The notes below the pieces were generated by a model. That model made no database searches. It had not been told where the DNA came from and worked only from the letters and a program-made list of their open reading frames with translations. A DNA stretch of 64,000 nt from the NCBI RefSeq assembly GCF_016904885.1, contig NZ_JADWYI010000001.1, positions 9,357,224 to 9,421,223 on the forward strand, in the 5' to 3' direction. This DNA comes from Archangium primigenium (lineage in GTDB: Bacteria; Myxococcota; Myxococcia; Myxococcales; Myxococcaceae). The first letter of the stretch is position 1; each line of letters begins with the position of its first letter. The position numbers were made by a program, and so were the translations under genes. Of the stretch, positions 44,812 to 54,084 are shown one piece after another.

Positions 44812-46458
44812 CTAATCCCCCCGCGCGCCCGGGACCACCACGTTGCGCCCGCCGGTGGAGGGAAGGACCGGAGCTGTCCGCGAGCCAACGGCCTCGGCGG
44901 GCACCAGTCCCTCGGCGCGGACCACGGGCAGGCCATGGGGCTGGCGGCCCAGGTACTCGACGAGCTTCTCACGCACGATGCAGCGCAGCTCGAACGCCTT
45001 GCCCGAGTCCGAGGCGCTCACCAGCGCGCGCAGCGTCATCGTCCGCTCGCTGAGCGCCGTCACCAGCAGGCCCTCCACCTTGCCGTCCCACAGGTGCTGG
45101 CCGTCCTCGCGCAGCACCCGCGACAGCTCCTGGCGCACCCCGGGCACGTCCGTGCGGAAGTCCGCGTAGACCTCCGCCGTGCCGAGGATGTCCGGCGACA
45201 CCTTGCTCCAGTTCTGGAAGGGCTTCTCGAGGAAGTGCGTCATCGGCACCACCAGCCGCCGCAGGTCCCACACCTTCACCACCACGTAGGTGAGGGTGAT
45301 CTCCTCGATCCACCCCCACTCGTTCTCCACGATGACGGTGTCCCCGATGCGCACCGGCTGGGTGATGGACAGCTGGATGCCCGCGAGCAGCGTGGAGATG
45401 GACTTCTGCGCCGCGAGGCCAATCACCAGACCCGCCAGACCCGCGGACGCGAGCAGCGACACGCCCACGCTGCGCACCCCCTCGAACTGCAGGAGCAGGA
45501 GCGACGCGGAGATGACATACGTGGCCGCCTCGATGATGCGCCGCATCACCACGAGCTGGGTGCGCAGCCCCCGCGCCCGCCCCACGTCCGCGCCCGCCCC
45601 GGTGATCACCTTCTCCTCGATGAACGAGGCGGACAGCCGCACGAAGCGCAGCACGAACCACGCCGCGGACACCAGCATCAGCGAGCGCGCGCCCAGGTCC
45701 AGGGCATGCTGCGCCGGCGGGGGCATGGCCAACAGGCGCGAGCCCGCCGTGGCGAGCATCGCCAGCAGCACGTAGCGCAAGGGCCCCTGGCTCGCCGCGA
45801 GCACCTGGTCATCCCACCCGGACTTCGTCAGCTTCGTGGCGCGCTCGGCCAACCGCCGCGCCACGCCCTCCACCCCCCGGCTCACCAGCAGGGCCGCCGC
45901 GAGCAGCACGCCCAGCCCCAGCCACTGCCACAATTCCAGCACCCACACGGGCCGCACGAAGAGCCACGTGGGCAGCCGCTCCACCAGGGGCGAGCCATGC
46001 TCCTCGAAGAGCGCGTCCACGGCGCGCACCGTCTTCTCGCTGAACACCCACGCCGCCGCCCCGTCCGCCCCCACCACCCGGCGCAGGCGGATGTCGCGCA
46101 TCCCCCGCCCGAGCGGCACCTGACCCAGCGTCACCGACTCCGTGCCCGGCGCGCCCCCGTCCGGCTGCTGGCTGATGTGCGTGAAGTCCAGCCACAGCGT
46201 GCGATCCATCACGAACATCAACCGGCGCCCGAGCCGCTCGCCCTCCGCCCGCTGCTGCTCGGCGGGCAGGTGCGACAAGGACAGGTAGTGCGGCAGCGCC
46301 TGCAAGTCCCTCGCGTGCGCGGCCTCCAGGAAGCCCCCCACGGCCAGGGTGGGCGTCTGGCGCTCCACCTGCGACGGAGGGTCTCCCAACCCCTCGTTGA
46401 ACGCCCACCCCATGGCGGGCATGCACAGCGACAGGACGACGGCGAGTTTTCGGAGCAT
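44812..46458 (-). CDS. MscS-family mechanosensitive ion channel
   Basis: A 548-residue channel with an N-terminal signal peptide (KLAVVLSLCMPAMGWAF), a periplasmic domain (about 20-180), then several transmembrane helices and the MscS core: the pore helix VGVSLLASAGLAGLVIGLA, QKSISTLLAGIQLSITQPVRIGDTV and VENEWGWIEEITLTYVVVKV, ending in a C-terminal domain with KLVEYLGRQPHGLP. It opens under membrane tension to release solutes, which fits the neighbouring osmoprotectant transporter. ATG 46458 used; an in-frame upstream start would add 22 residues not typical of a signal peptide. Confidence 0.9.
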   Translation of the reverse strand: MLRKLAVVLSLCMPAMGWAFNEGLGDPPSQVERQTPTLAVGGFLEAAHARDLQALPHYLSLSHLPAEQQRAEGERLGRRLMFVMDRTLWLDFTHISQQPDGGAPGTESVTLGQVPLGRGMRDIRLRRVVGADGAAAWVFSEKTVRAVDALFEEHGSPLVERLPTWLFVRPVWVLELWQWLGLGVLLAAALLVSRGVEGVARRLAERATKLTKSGWDDQVLAASQGPLRYVLLAMLATAGSRLLAMPPPAQHALDLGARSLMLVSAAWFVLRFVRLSASFIEEKVITGAGADVGRARGLRTQLVVMRRIIEAATYVISASLLLLQFEGVRSVGVSLLASAGLAGLVIGLAAQKSISTLLAGIQLSITQPVRIGDTVIVENEWGWIEEITLTYVVVKVWDLRRLVVPMTHFLEKPFQNWSKVSPDILGTAEVYADFRTDVPGVRQELSRVLREDGQHLWDGKVEGLLVTALSERTMTLRALVSASDSGKAFELRCIVREKLVEYLGRQPHGLPVVRAEGLVPAEAVGSRTAPVLPSTGGRNVVVPGARGD

Positions 46459-46541
46459 CACGGTTCCCGGTACGGTGCCAACGGCCTTGGGGGACACGAC
46501 CTCCGCGCCCCCTTCCCTGGCCACGTCTCCCCCATAAACTG

Positions 46542-46555
46542 ATTTGAGTGCAAAT
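46542..46555. promoter_or_regulatory. Small inverted repeat ATTTG-AGTG-CAAAT before the DUF481 gene
   Basis: Five-base arms with a four-base centre sit three bases before the ATG at 46559, where a ribosome site would be expected; no good Shine-Dalgarno is visible. It could be an operator or a stem that limits translation. Low confidence. Confidence 0.3.
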
Positions 46556-46558
46556 TAA

Positions 46559-47389
46559 ATGACGGATGTCTGGAAGCGGCTCCTCGCCCGGTGGGCAGGC
46601 GGGTCTCTCGGTGGTGGCTGGGGCGTGGTGCTGGCGGTGGTGGTGGGCGTGCTCGTCCCCGGGCCCGAGGCGGCGGCGCAGATCGTCAACGTGCAGGCGC
46701 TGTTCGACGAGGCCACCGCGCCCATGGGCTTCTCCGGCACGGCGGACCTGTCGCTGGACTGGCGCACGGGCAGCACCCACCTCATCGCCACGCGGCTGCT
46801 CGCCTCGGCGCAGTTGCGCACGCCGCCGCACACGGTGCTGGTGGTGGCGCGGGGCGAGTACAACTTCGCCCGCGACGAGCTGCTGGTGAGCCGCTTCCTC
46901 GAGCACGTGCGCTACCGCTACCGGCTGCTGCCGTGGCTGGCGGTGGAGGCCTTCGCCCAGCACGAGCTGGATGCCTTCCGGCGCCTGCGCGCGCGGGCCC
47001 TGGTGGGCGCGGGCCCCCGCTTCACGCTCTTCAGCCAGGACGAGGCCTCGCTCGTGTTCGGCGTGGCGCTCATGGGCGAGTACGAGCAGTTGCGCCGGGA
47101 TGGCGAGGTGGACGCGGGCCAGGAGCGGTTGGACCCGCGCCTGAGCAGCTACATGCTCGGCCGGGTGAAGCTCGCGCAGAACATGAGCCTCGTGGAAACG
47201 CTGTACGTGCAGCCCCGGCTGACCTCCGTGCGCGACCTGCGCATCCTCAACGAGACCCTGCTCGTGGTGACGCCCAACGCGCGCTTCACCTTCAGCATGG
47301 GCTTCATCGCCGCCTATGACGCCGAGCCGCCCGCCACGGTGTCCCGCCTGGACACCCAGCTGCGCACCTCGCTCGGCGTGAAGTTCTGA
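46559..47389 (+). CDS. Exported DUF481-family protein
   Basis: A 276-residue outer-membrane-type beta-barrel protein. The signal peptide runs to EAAAQ (WGVVLAVVVGVLVPGPEAAAQ), then a DUF481-like repeat of short beta strands: GFSGTADLSLDWRTGSTHLI, VARGEYNFARDELLVSR, RYRLLPWLAVEAFAQHELDAF, MLGRVKLAQNMSLVETLYVQ, ending RTSLGVKF with a C-terminal aromatic as in outer membrane proteins. DUF481 members are little characterised. ATG at 46559 lacks a clear ribosome site. Confidence 0.8.
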   Translation: MTDVWKRLLARWAGGSLGGGWGVVLAVVVGVLVPGPEAAAQIVNVQALFDEATAPMGFSGTADLSLDWRTGSTHLIATRLLASAQLRTPPHTVLVVARGEYNFARDELLVSRFLEHVRYRYRLLPWLAVEAFAQHELDAFRRLRARALVGAGPRFTLFSQDEASLVFGVALMGEYEQLRRDGEVDAGQERLDPRLSSYMLGRVKLAQNMSLVETLYVQPRLTSVRDLRILNETLLVVTPNARFTFSMGFIAAYDAEPPATVSRLDTQLRTSLGVKF

Positions 47390-47397
47390 GCCCCGCG

Positions 47398-47892
47398 TCA
47401 TTTGTCACACGCCACGGAGGCGCACGCGCCCCACATGCCCTTGCGGGCGCGCCGCGCCGATGACTCGAGCGCCTGGAACTCCGAGCGCCGCGTGCCGCCC
47501 GCCGGGGGCACGTAGAGCGTGCACGCGTACCCCTCGTGCACGAGCCGCGTGTTCACCTCCTGGCCCTCCACGCTCACGTACGCGAGCAGCCGCCCATACC
47601 GGTCCGTGCACGCCTCGCCGTAGCTCAACCGCACCCCGCGGCCCTCCACCAGGGAGCGGTTGAACTCGCGCGCCTCGGCGCCAAAGCAGTCGCGCTTGCC
47701 CCCGGTGCTCTCCGGGGTGTCCACGAGCAGGTAGCGCACGCGCTCGCCGCTGTGGAGCACCACCGTGTCGCCATCCACCACGCGCGCCACCACCCCCGCG
47801 CCCGGGCCACACGCCGACTCCGGACCACACCCGCCCAGCAGGACGAGCGCGCCCACGAGCCCTCCCCACCCCCTCGCGCTCACGGTCCACAT
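47398..47892 (-). CDS. Secreted thermonuclease (SNase-like) lipoprotein
   Basis: A 164-residue staphylococcal-nuclease-fold protein. A lipoprotein signal (VGALVLLGGCGPES) precedes the SNase domain (about 35-150): VVDGDTVVLHSGERVRYLL, DTPESTGGKRDCFGAEA, SLVEGRGVRLSY and DRYGRLLAYVSVEGQEV, with the conserved Arg, Asp and Glu positions of the active site. Expected to cleave DNA and RNA outside the cytoplasm with calcium. The start overlaps the lamin-tail gene by 13 bases; it is the last gene of the helix-hairpin-helix/lamin-tail operon. Confidence 0.9.
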   Translation of the reverse strand: MWTVSARGWGGLVGALVLLGGCGPESACGPGAGVVARVVDGDTVVLHSGERVRYLLVDTPESTGGKRDCFGAEAREFNRSLVEGRGVRLSYGEACTDRYGRLLAYVSVEGQEVNTRLVHEGYACTLYVPPAGGTRRSEFQALESSARRARKGMWGACASVACDK

Positions 47893-49055
47893 GGACGGTT
47901 CTCCCCTCCCGGCGTGCCCCGCTCCCCCACGCCCGGCCCGTAGCGGGCGCTCTCGGGCGCCAGGCACCAGCCCACCTCCGGCGCCGCGCGGGGCACCGTC
48001 CGGTGGCGGGGGTCCAGTTGCAGGGACACGCCCGCGACGGACGCGCGGGTCCACGACACCTCGTCGAGCACCTGCCCCTCCAGCGACAGGCGCAGCAGAT
48101 GGAAGCCCGCGGTGTTGCTCACCCCGAAGGAGAAGAGCGCGAGCACCGAGGGCAGGCCGCCATTGCGCGCGGGGTGCTCCTCCCGCGCGAGGACCGCGTG
48201 GGTGCCGGCCCGCATCTCCAGACAGCGCGGCGGCGCGTCGAGCACCGTCCGGCCCGTGCCCTCGTTGGCCAGGGTCACGCCATTGAGGTCCACGTCGCGC
48301 AGCGCATACACCTCCACCCACTCGCCCTGGGCATCCGGCACGGTCCTCGGGTCGGCCATCACCTCGGTGAGCAGCAGATCTCCGGGACGGGGCGGCACCC
48401 GGCTCCGGGTCTCCCCCGTGCGCGGAGACAGGCACGTCCCGGAGAGGCCCGCGTCCGGCGCGGCCCCGGGCGGACACGGCGGGTTCTCGGCCCCGGGACT
48501 CATCCGGAGCCCCCCCTCCGCGGACGCGGGCGAGTCGCACCAGTGCTCGGGCACGTCGTTGTCGACGGCGTCGGGCACGCGCTGGCCATCGAAGATGCGC
48601 GAGACCCCCGAGCGCGCCTTGGCGTAGTGCACCTCGTCCACCACCACCTCGCCGCAGCGCAGGCCGAGGCGCCCGCCCGTGTTCGCCAGCGCGCCCAGGG
48701 CATCGCCATACGCATGGTCCACCGGGGGCGCTGGCGTCCCGGTCCGCACGTCCCCGAGCACCACGTGGCCGCGCGGCTCCACCGGCACGGACGTCTCGAA
48801 GAAGTAGGCCCGCTCCTGAGCCCCGTCCGCGCGCGCCGCGTAGAGCATCAGGCCCCGCAGGTCCACGGCCGCGCGCCCCGGGTTGTACAGCTCCAGCCAC
48901 TCCCGGCCCGTGTCCGTGCCCTCGGGATCCGGCAGGACCTCGGTGATGACGACGTCGCCGGGACGCCACCCCTCGCACGCGGGCAGGTCCGAGAGCGAGG
49001 ACGGCTCGCACGCCACCGCCGCCAGGAACAGTCCCATCCCCAGCACGCGCGTCAT
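47880..49055 (-). CDS. Double lamin-tail domain protein
   Basis: A 391-residue exported protein. The N-terminus has a lipobox-like signal (MGLFLAAVACEPSS). Two lamin-tail (LTD) beta-sandwich domains follow: GDVVITEVLPDPEGTDTGRE then EWLELYNPGRAAVDLRG, and GDLLLTEVMADPRTVPDAQ then GEWVEVYALRDVDLNGVTL. LTDs act as adaptors, and in bacteria they are often joined to secreted nucleases or phosphodiesterases. Translation is coupled: the ATG overlaps the upstream gene stop (4 bases) and its end overlaps the nuclease start. Confidence 0.88.
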   Translation of the reverse strand: MTRVLGMGLFLAAVACEPSSLSDLPACEGWRPGDVVITEVLPDPEGTDTGREWLELYNPGRAAVDLRGLMLYAARADGAQERAYFFETSVPVEPRGHVVLGDVRTGTPAPPVDHAYGDALGALANTGGRLGLRCGEVVVDEVHYAKARSGVSRIFDGQRVPDAVDNDVPEHWCDSPASAEGGLRMSPGAENPPCPPGAAPDAGLSGTCLSPRTGETRSRVPPRPGDLLLTEVMADPRTVPDAQGEWVEVYALRDVDLNGVTLANEGTGRTVLDAPPRCLEMRAGTHAVLAREEHPARNGGLPSVLALFSFGVSNTAGFHLLRLSLEGQVLDEVSWTRASVAGVSLQLDPRHRTVPRAAPEVGWCLAPESARYGPGVGERGTPGGENRPCGP

Positions 49056-51106
49056 GGCACGGCCCCTTCCAGCTCCAAGCGGAACAGGTGCTGCGAGGCG
49101 GCGGCCCGGGCCAGGACGAGCTCGTACCGCGCGCCAACCCGGGCGCCGCTCGCGAGTGACCAGGCGCCTTGGAGCACGGTGCGCAGGGCCTCGGTGGGCC
49201 GCGCGGTGTCCTCGGCGAGCGCGTCGTTCCGCCACCCCACCCGGCCGCTCAGCCGCAGCGCGGGCACCGGCCGCGCCCCCACCTCGCCCCAGGCCTGGCC
49301 TTGTCGGCGCAGACCCCCGGGGCTCTTCGCATGACCGACCCACGCCTGCTGGTACTGCGCCGCCACGCTCCAGGACGGGTCTGGCTCGAACCGCAACCGG
49401 CCGCCCACGACGTGGCGCTCTCCGGAGCACTCGTCCCGCGCGCCCTCGAAGCACAGGCCGGCGCCATTGCGGCCCAGGTCCTTGTTGTGGTGCTCCACCC
49501 ACACGGAGGGCCGCCACGCGGCGAGCGCCAGGGCCTCCACGCGCAGGGAGCCCGCCAGATTCACGACGCGGGGCGCGCCCTCCGCCTGGGTCCACACGTC
49601 CACCTGCCCCACCCAGCGCCAGGCCTCGTCGTCCGTGCGGTGCAGGTAGCGCAGCCGGGCGCCCCTCTCGTCGCGCGCGCGCGAGCCCTCCCACTCGTCG
49701 GCGCTCGCGAGCGGGCGCGCATGGGGATTGTCGAAGCCGCGCCCGTAGTAGCGCAGCGAGCCCTCCCATTGCCGCGCCCGGTCCCCCACGACGACCCGCT
49801 GGAGCGCGCCCCAACCGCCTCCCGCCGCGGTGAGGCTCCGGGCCCCCTCCACGAAGACGTCCACCAGGCCCAGGCCCCAGGCCCCATCCAGGCCCACCGC
49901 CCCATAGCCCCCGCCCGCCGGAAAGCGGGACGCGACCCGGAAGTCGGGCGTCAGGCCCTCCAGGGTCCACACGGGCCGCGCCCCCCAGGCCGTCAGTCCC
50001 AGCCGCGCGCGCGGCGAGAAGCCCACCGCCGCGTGCCCGCCTCCCGCCAGCTCCCGGAAGACATCCGGCAGGGTGCGCGAGACGAAGCGCGCCCGGCCCG
50101 TGGGGCCCACGAGCACCTCGGGCGCCGCGCACTCCCGCGCCGAGGCACAGCGCGTGCGGTCGAACAGCTCGGACGGGGCGAGGCTCCGCGACTGGTACGA
50201 GCCGAAGCCCGTGAAGGACAGGGACACCGCCCCGCCCCGCGCGCGCACGGTGGCCGCCATGCCCCGGAAGCCCTCCGTCCACCCGAAGTCCGGCGTGATG
50301 CGCGCCGCCTCGGGGCCGCACGCCTCCGTCCCCGACAGCAGGCACCGCCGCTCGGGTGCGCCGGGCCAGGAGACGTTCTCGTCGGCCAGGAAGCCATCCG
50401 GGGCCGGGCGGCCCGTGGTGTCGAGCGTCAACCGCTGGCCGAAGCCCACCCGGAACGCCCCCACCAGCACCGAGGCCCCCGGCGAGTCCCAGCGCACGTG
50501 GAAGCGAGGCGGCCGGAGCCCTACTCCCGGCGGCGTCGCCATCAGGGCCCGGCGTCCGGGCACGGACCGCACCCCCGCGAGCCGCCGCCGGGTGAGCGCG
50601 AGCGTGAGACCCGCGCTCAGGCCCCAAGGCCCCTGGCCTCGCGCCTGGAGCAGCAGGGGCGGCACCTCCGCGTCCGCCAGCGCATAGGCGCTCCCCACGC
50701 GAAGGCGTCCGGAGGTGCCCGACGCCCGCGGCGCCTCGTCCACCAGGAAGGGCCGCACCTGGCGCAGCCCCTCGGCGGACAGCACGCCCGCCTCGACCAG
50801 CGCCCGCGCCGGGAAGCCCTCCGGCCGCGTCCGCCGGAAGGCGATCAGCGCGTCCACCTGCGCCCAGGTGAGTCCCGGCAGGGCATACAGGGCCTCGCGC
50901 GAGGCCGTTCGGAGCGACACCCCCGTGCGCAGCAACTCCCGCAGCGCCTCGGCCTCTTCCTCGGGCAGGCGCCCCTCGTCACGCAGCGCGAGCAGGTCCG
51001 CCTCGTCCTCGAGGGGCCGCTCGACGGTGTAAAGCTCCGCGTGCGCCCGGGATGCCCCGAGCCCCGCCCCCCACACGCCCCACAGCAATAGACAGACACG
51101 TCGCAC
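49052..51106 (-). CDS. Helix-hairpin-helix envelope protein with long beta-rich domain
   Basis: About 684 residues with a hydrophobic signal (VRRVCLLLWGVWGAG to AHAE). Residues about 55-105 form a ComEA-like helix-hairpin-helix unit (SLRTASREALYALPGLTWAQ then VDALIAFRRTR) of the kind that binds DNA. The rest (about 130-684) alternates polar and hydrophobic residues with many short strands, ending in FRLELEGAVP, as expected for an outer-membrane barrel. GTG 51106 is proposed as start because the signal begins there; ATG 51190 would add 28 residues. First gene of an overlapping operon with a lamin-tail protein and a nuclease. Confidence 0.75.
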   Translation of the reverse strand: MRRVCLLLWGVWGAGLGASRAHAELYTVERPLEDEADLLALRDEGRLPEEEAEALRELLRTGVSLRTASREALYALPGLTWAQVDALIAFRRTRPEGFPARALVEAGVLSAEGLRQVRPFLVDEAPRASGTSGRLRVGSAYALADAEVPPLLLQARGQGPWGLSAGLTLALTRRRLAGVRSVPGRRALMATPPGVGLRPPRFHVRWDSPGASVLVGAFRVGFGQRLTLDTTGRPAPDGFLADENVSWPGAPERRCLLSGTEACGPEAARITPDFGWTEGFRGMAATVRARGGAVSLSFTGFGSYQSRSLAPSELFDRTRCASARECAAPEVLVGPTGRARFVSRTLPDVFRELAGGGHAAVGFSPRARLGLTAWGARPVWTLEGLTPDFRVASRFPAGGGYGAVGLDGAWGLGLVDVFVEGARSLTAAGGGWGALQRVVVGDRARQWEGSLRYYGRGFDNPHARPLASADEWEGSRARDERGARLRYLHRTDDEAWRWVGQVDVWTQAEGAPRVVNLAGSLRVEALALAAWRPSVWVEHHNKDLGRNGAGLCFEGARDECSGERHVVGGRLRFEPDPSWSVAAQYQQAWVGHAKSPGGLRRQGQAWGEVGARPVPALRLSGRVGWRNDALAEDTARPTEALRTVLQGAWSLASGARVGARYELVLARAAASQHLFRLELEGAVP

Positions 51107-51221
51107 GTGGCGGCGCTCTGCACGAAGGAGACCACCGGGGCCTCCTCCGAGCGCGCCTGGGCCGGGGCGTCCCGACCCCCACGCGTCCATCCAGGCGGCG
51201 GACGCGCGGGAGGGCGCGGAC

Positions 51222-52286
51222 TCAGTTCTTCAGCAGGGTGAAGGTGATGCCCACGGGACGCACGAGCCGCGGATCGGGCGACACCAGCAGGGCGCCCGGC
51301 TTGCCCGACGCGGGCAGGGGCGCGTTGGTGCGGGCATCGAAGCGCAGCACGGCGCCGGGCGCGCCCGAGCCCTCCCGGGAGTCGAAGCCCACCGTGTACA
51401 GCCGCCGCTGGGTGCCAATCACCAGGCCGCCCAGGTTGTTCGTCGTGGGCACCGTGCCCGAGTAGTTCGTGGACAGCGTGGCCTCGAGCGCCCCCGTCGC
51501 CAGGTCATAGCGGCGGATGTCGTTGGCGAAGTCGCTGACGAACAGGTCGCACTCGCCGGAGGCGCTCACGCAGTCCGGGCCGAACACGAGCCCGAGCAGG
51601 CTGATGTAGCCCGCGCCCGCGGGAGACAGCTCGGGCTGCTCCACGAACACGGTGGCCGCGCGGGTGCGCGGGTCATAGCGCAGCACCTGGCTGGGCAGGC
51701 CCGGGAAGGTGGGCGCGCCGTTGACGGCGATGGTGCCCTCGGTGCTCACGTACAGGAAGCCATCGGGGCCGAGCGCCAGGGCTCTGGGGCCGTTGAGGCC
51801 GCCGGGCTGGCCGTTGCCGGTGGCGAACACGTCCACGAAGGCGCCCGTCTTGCCGTCGAAGCGCAGGAGCTGGTCGCTCAGGAAGCTGCTCACGTAGAGC
51901 AGGCCGTCCGGACCGAACAGCAGGCCGCAGGGCCGCAGCATGCCGTTGCCCGAGGCGAACGTGCCGAGGAACTGGCCCGTCTGGCCGTCGTAGCGGAGCA
52001 CCGCGGAGTTGGCCAGGGTGTCGCCGCTGGCCACGTACAGGGCGCCATCCGGACCGAACACGAGCGCGTTGGGCGCCACGAGTCCACCGCTGCCCGCGGG
52101 GATGAAGTCGCCGAGGAACTCGCCCGTCTCCTCGTCCAGGCGCACCACGTTGTGGGCCCGGGTGTTGCCCACCAGCAGCACGCCCCGCTCGGACTTCGCG
52201 GGAGGCGGCGTGCTGTCACAGGCGGGGCCCAGCAGACACAGCGACGACAGGACGAGGAACGAGGCGAAGCGGGAGAGTGGGTGCAT
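51222..52286 (-). CDS. Beta-propeller (NHL/SMP-30-like) lipoprotein
   Basis: A 354-residue exported protein with a signal peptide (SRFASFLVLSSLCLLGPAC, lipobox-like cysteine). The mature protein consists of repeats of the type LRYDGQTGQFLGTFA, GLLFGPDGLLYVSSFLS, LALGPDGFLYVSTEG, the NHL/SMP-30 blade pattern, giving a six-bladed propeller. No catalytic metal residues of SMP-30 lactonases are obvious. Start ATG 52286 used rather than upstream codons because the signal peptide begins there. Confidence 0.8.
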   Translation of the reverse strand: MHPLSRFASFLVLSSLCLLGPACDSTPPPAKSERGVLLVGNTRAHNVVRLDEETGEFLGDFIPAGSGGLVAPNALVFGPDGALYVASGDTLANSAVLRYDGQTGQFLGTFASGNGMLRPCGLLFGPDGLLYVSSFLSDQLLRFDGKTGAFVDVFATGNGQPGGLNGPRALALGPDGFLYVSTEGTIAVNGAPTFPGLPSQVLRYDPRTRAATVFVEQPELSPAGAGYISLLGLVFGPDCVSASGECDLFVSDFANDIRRYDLATGALEATLSTNYSGTVPTTNNLGGLVIGTQRRLYTVGFDSREGSGAPGAVLRFDARTNAPLPASGKPGALLVSPDPRLVRPVGITFTLLKN

Positions 52287-52330
52287 GGCGCGCACCCTAA
52301 TGAAGGACGCGCCGCCCCGGCACCCCGCGC

Positions 52331-53101
52331 TCAGCCCACGCTCGGGCTGCCCTGTTGCATCTTGCCCAGCAGCGGATGCGCCGCGGGCTTCTCGGCCTTC
52401 TCGGGCGGCGGACAGGAGACGGGCTCGATCTTCATCTCCCGGGCGAGCCGGCGGCCCAGGAAGATGCCCAGGCCCAGGCTCAGCACCAGACCCACGATGG
52501 AGGCCACCGTCGTCCACGTCTTGCCCTGGCTCAGCGAGCTGCCGAAGAAGGTGGTGAGCAGCGTGCCCGGGATGCTGCCCACGGCGGCGCCCAGCGCGAG
52601 CGGCAGGTAGCGCGCCCCGGAGGCCGACGCCACCGCCAGCATCACGTCCCCGGGGATGACCGAGTTGATGCAGGCGAGGAACCCCACCTGGAAGCCATGC
52701 TGACGCGCGGCGCGCTGGAGCCCCTCATGGCGCTGTCCCGCCAGACGCTTCATGGGCCCCTGACCAAAGCGGCTCGCCAGCAGGTGGATGAGCGCCGTGG
52801 ACAGGAGACTGCCGAGCAGCGAGTAGACGGTTCCCAACAGGGTCCCGAAGAGGATTCCACCCACGGCGGCGAAAAGCTGTCCGGGCAGAAACGCCACGGG
52901 CCGCACGCCCAACAGGAGCACGAAGGCCAGGGGCGCCCAATGCCCGAGCGGCCGCAAGTAGGTCGACAGTGTCCTCTGGTCCAATAGCTCCGGGCCCAGC
53001 AGACGCACGGCCACGAGAATGCCCACGGAGATACACATGGGGGCGAGCAGCTTCAGCCCCAGCTTCCATTTCCCATCCCCGACACGCTCACGCACGGACA
53101 T
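52331..53101 (-). CDS. VTT-domain membrane protein (TVP38/TMEM64 family)
   Basis: A 256-residue integral membrane protein of the VTT/DedA superfamily. Hydrophobic helices bracket the conserved re-entrant motif LPGQLFAAVGGILFGTLLG with SLLSTALIHLLASRFG and the later IPGDVMLAVASASGARYLPL, VGSIPGTLLTTFFG. Members are implicated in lipid transport or envelope homeostasis. ATG 53101 has no strong ribosome site. An in-frame extension to 53281 exists, but it contains non-hydrophobic, non-family sequence. Confidence 0.85.
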   Translation of the reverse strand: MSVRERVGDGKWKLGLKLLAPMCISVGILVAVRLLGPELLDQRTLSTYLRPLGHWAPLAFVLLLGVRPVAFLPGQLFAAVGGILFGTLLGTVYSLLGSLLSTALIHLLASRFGQGPMKRLAGQRHEGLQRAARQHGFQVGFLACINSVIPGDVMLAVASASGARYLPLALGAAVGSIPGTLLTTFFGSSLSQGKTWTTVASIVGLVLSLGLGIFLGRRLAREMKIEPVSCPPPEKAEKPAAHPLLGKMQQGSPSVG

Positions 53102-53279
53102 GGCGCAAAGGTGGATGTCCCCCTCCCCCCCGGCAATCTCCTCCCACCAGGCGACCGGCCACCGACCGAGCAGGAACCCATGCGTGGAGTAGAGGACACT
53201 TGACGAGAAGTATTGGCCACCGTCGGGGGGACCTTTATCGTGGACGTCCCCCCGCTTTCCCGAATGGTGCCCGCTCCGC

Positions 53280-54029
53280 ATGGGTCACGTGCACATCATC
53301 CGCGACTTCTATTCGCCCCAGGAGGGCTTCTCCCGCACGGTGCGCATCTACACGCCGGACGGGTATGACCCGCACTCCTCCCACCGCTACCCCGTGCTCT
53401 ACATGCACGACGGGCAGAACGTCTTCGCGCATTCCGAGTCCGCCCGCTTCGACACCTGGTGCGCCAACACCGCCCAGGAGCAGCTGGTGGGCGCGGGCCA
53501 GACGGAGCCCTGGCTCATCGTGGGCGTGGACTCGGGCATGGGCCGGCTGGACGAGTACTCCCCGTGGAGCCGCGGCGATGCCTACGCGCGCTTCCTCGTG
53601 GAGACACTCAAGCCCTACATCGACAACACCTACCGCACGCGCACCGGACCCGAGTGGACGGCCGTCATGGGCTCGTCGCTCGGCGGGCTCATCTCGCTCT
53701 ACCTGGGCATGCGCTACCCGGACGTGTTCGGCCGCGTGGGCGCGCTGTCTCCCTCGGTGATGTGGAGCGAGTACCGGCTGTTCCAGCACTGGAACGCCCA
53801 CCCGCGGCGCTGGACGCGCATCTACCTGGACGCGGGCGAGCACGAGTGGATCGACCCGGGCGGCTACCCGCTGCCCTACGGCCAGGCCACGCGCGACTTC
53901 CACCAGCACCTCAAGCGGCTGGGGTACGCGGACCACGAGCTGCGGCTGGTGCTCGACCCCCAGGGCCAGCACCACGAGCAGGACTGGCAGCGGCGTCTGC
54001 CCTCCGCGATGCAGTGGCTGCTCCACTAG
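53280..54029 (+). CDS. Esterase D/feruloyl-esterase-type hydrolase
   Basis: A 249-residue cytoplasmic alpha/beta hydrolase of the esterase D/Mycobacterium antigen-85 superfamily. Opening DFYSPQEGFSRTVRIYTPDG and YPVLYMHDGQNVFA, the nucleophile serine in VMGSSLGGLISLYLGMRYP (GxSxGG), and a likely catalytic aspartate and histidine in LDPQGQHHEQDW. No signal peptide is evident. Divergent from the VTT gene. The substrate may be a carbohydrate ester or S-formylglutathione-like thioester; undetermined. Confidence 0.9.
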   Translation: MGHVHIIRDFYSPQEGFSRTVRIYTPDGYDPHSSHRYPVLYMHDGQNVFAHSESARFDTWCANTAQEQLVGAGQTEPWLIVGVDSGMGRLDEYSPWSRGDAYARFLVETLKPYIDNTYRTRTGPEWTAVMGSSLGGLISLYLGMRYPDVFGRVGALSPSVMWSEYRLFQHWNAHPRRWTRIYLDAGEHEWIDPGGYPLPYGQATRDFHQHLKRLGYADHELRLVLDPQGQHHEQDWQRRLPSAMQWLLH

Positions 54030-54048
54030 CCCGCGGCTGAGCGGCCCC

Positions 54049-54074
54049 GCCCGGGACTCCACGGTCCCGGGCGC
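54049..54074. terminator. Bidirectional terminator-like hairpin
   Basis: A ten-base-pair stem, CGCCCGGGAC (54049-54058) with GTCCCGGGCG (54065-54074), six-base loop, between the converging ends of the esterase and ATP-grasp genes. No T-tract follows, so it may also act as an mRNA end stabiliser. Confidence 0.5.
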
Positions 54075-54084
54075 GAGCGCGTGC

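Noticed and set aside
44173-46542. A 789-codon forward frame
   Set aside because: It is opposite the ABC ATPase and MscS genes, both well supported; no independent motif is present.
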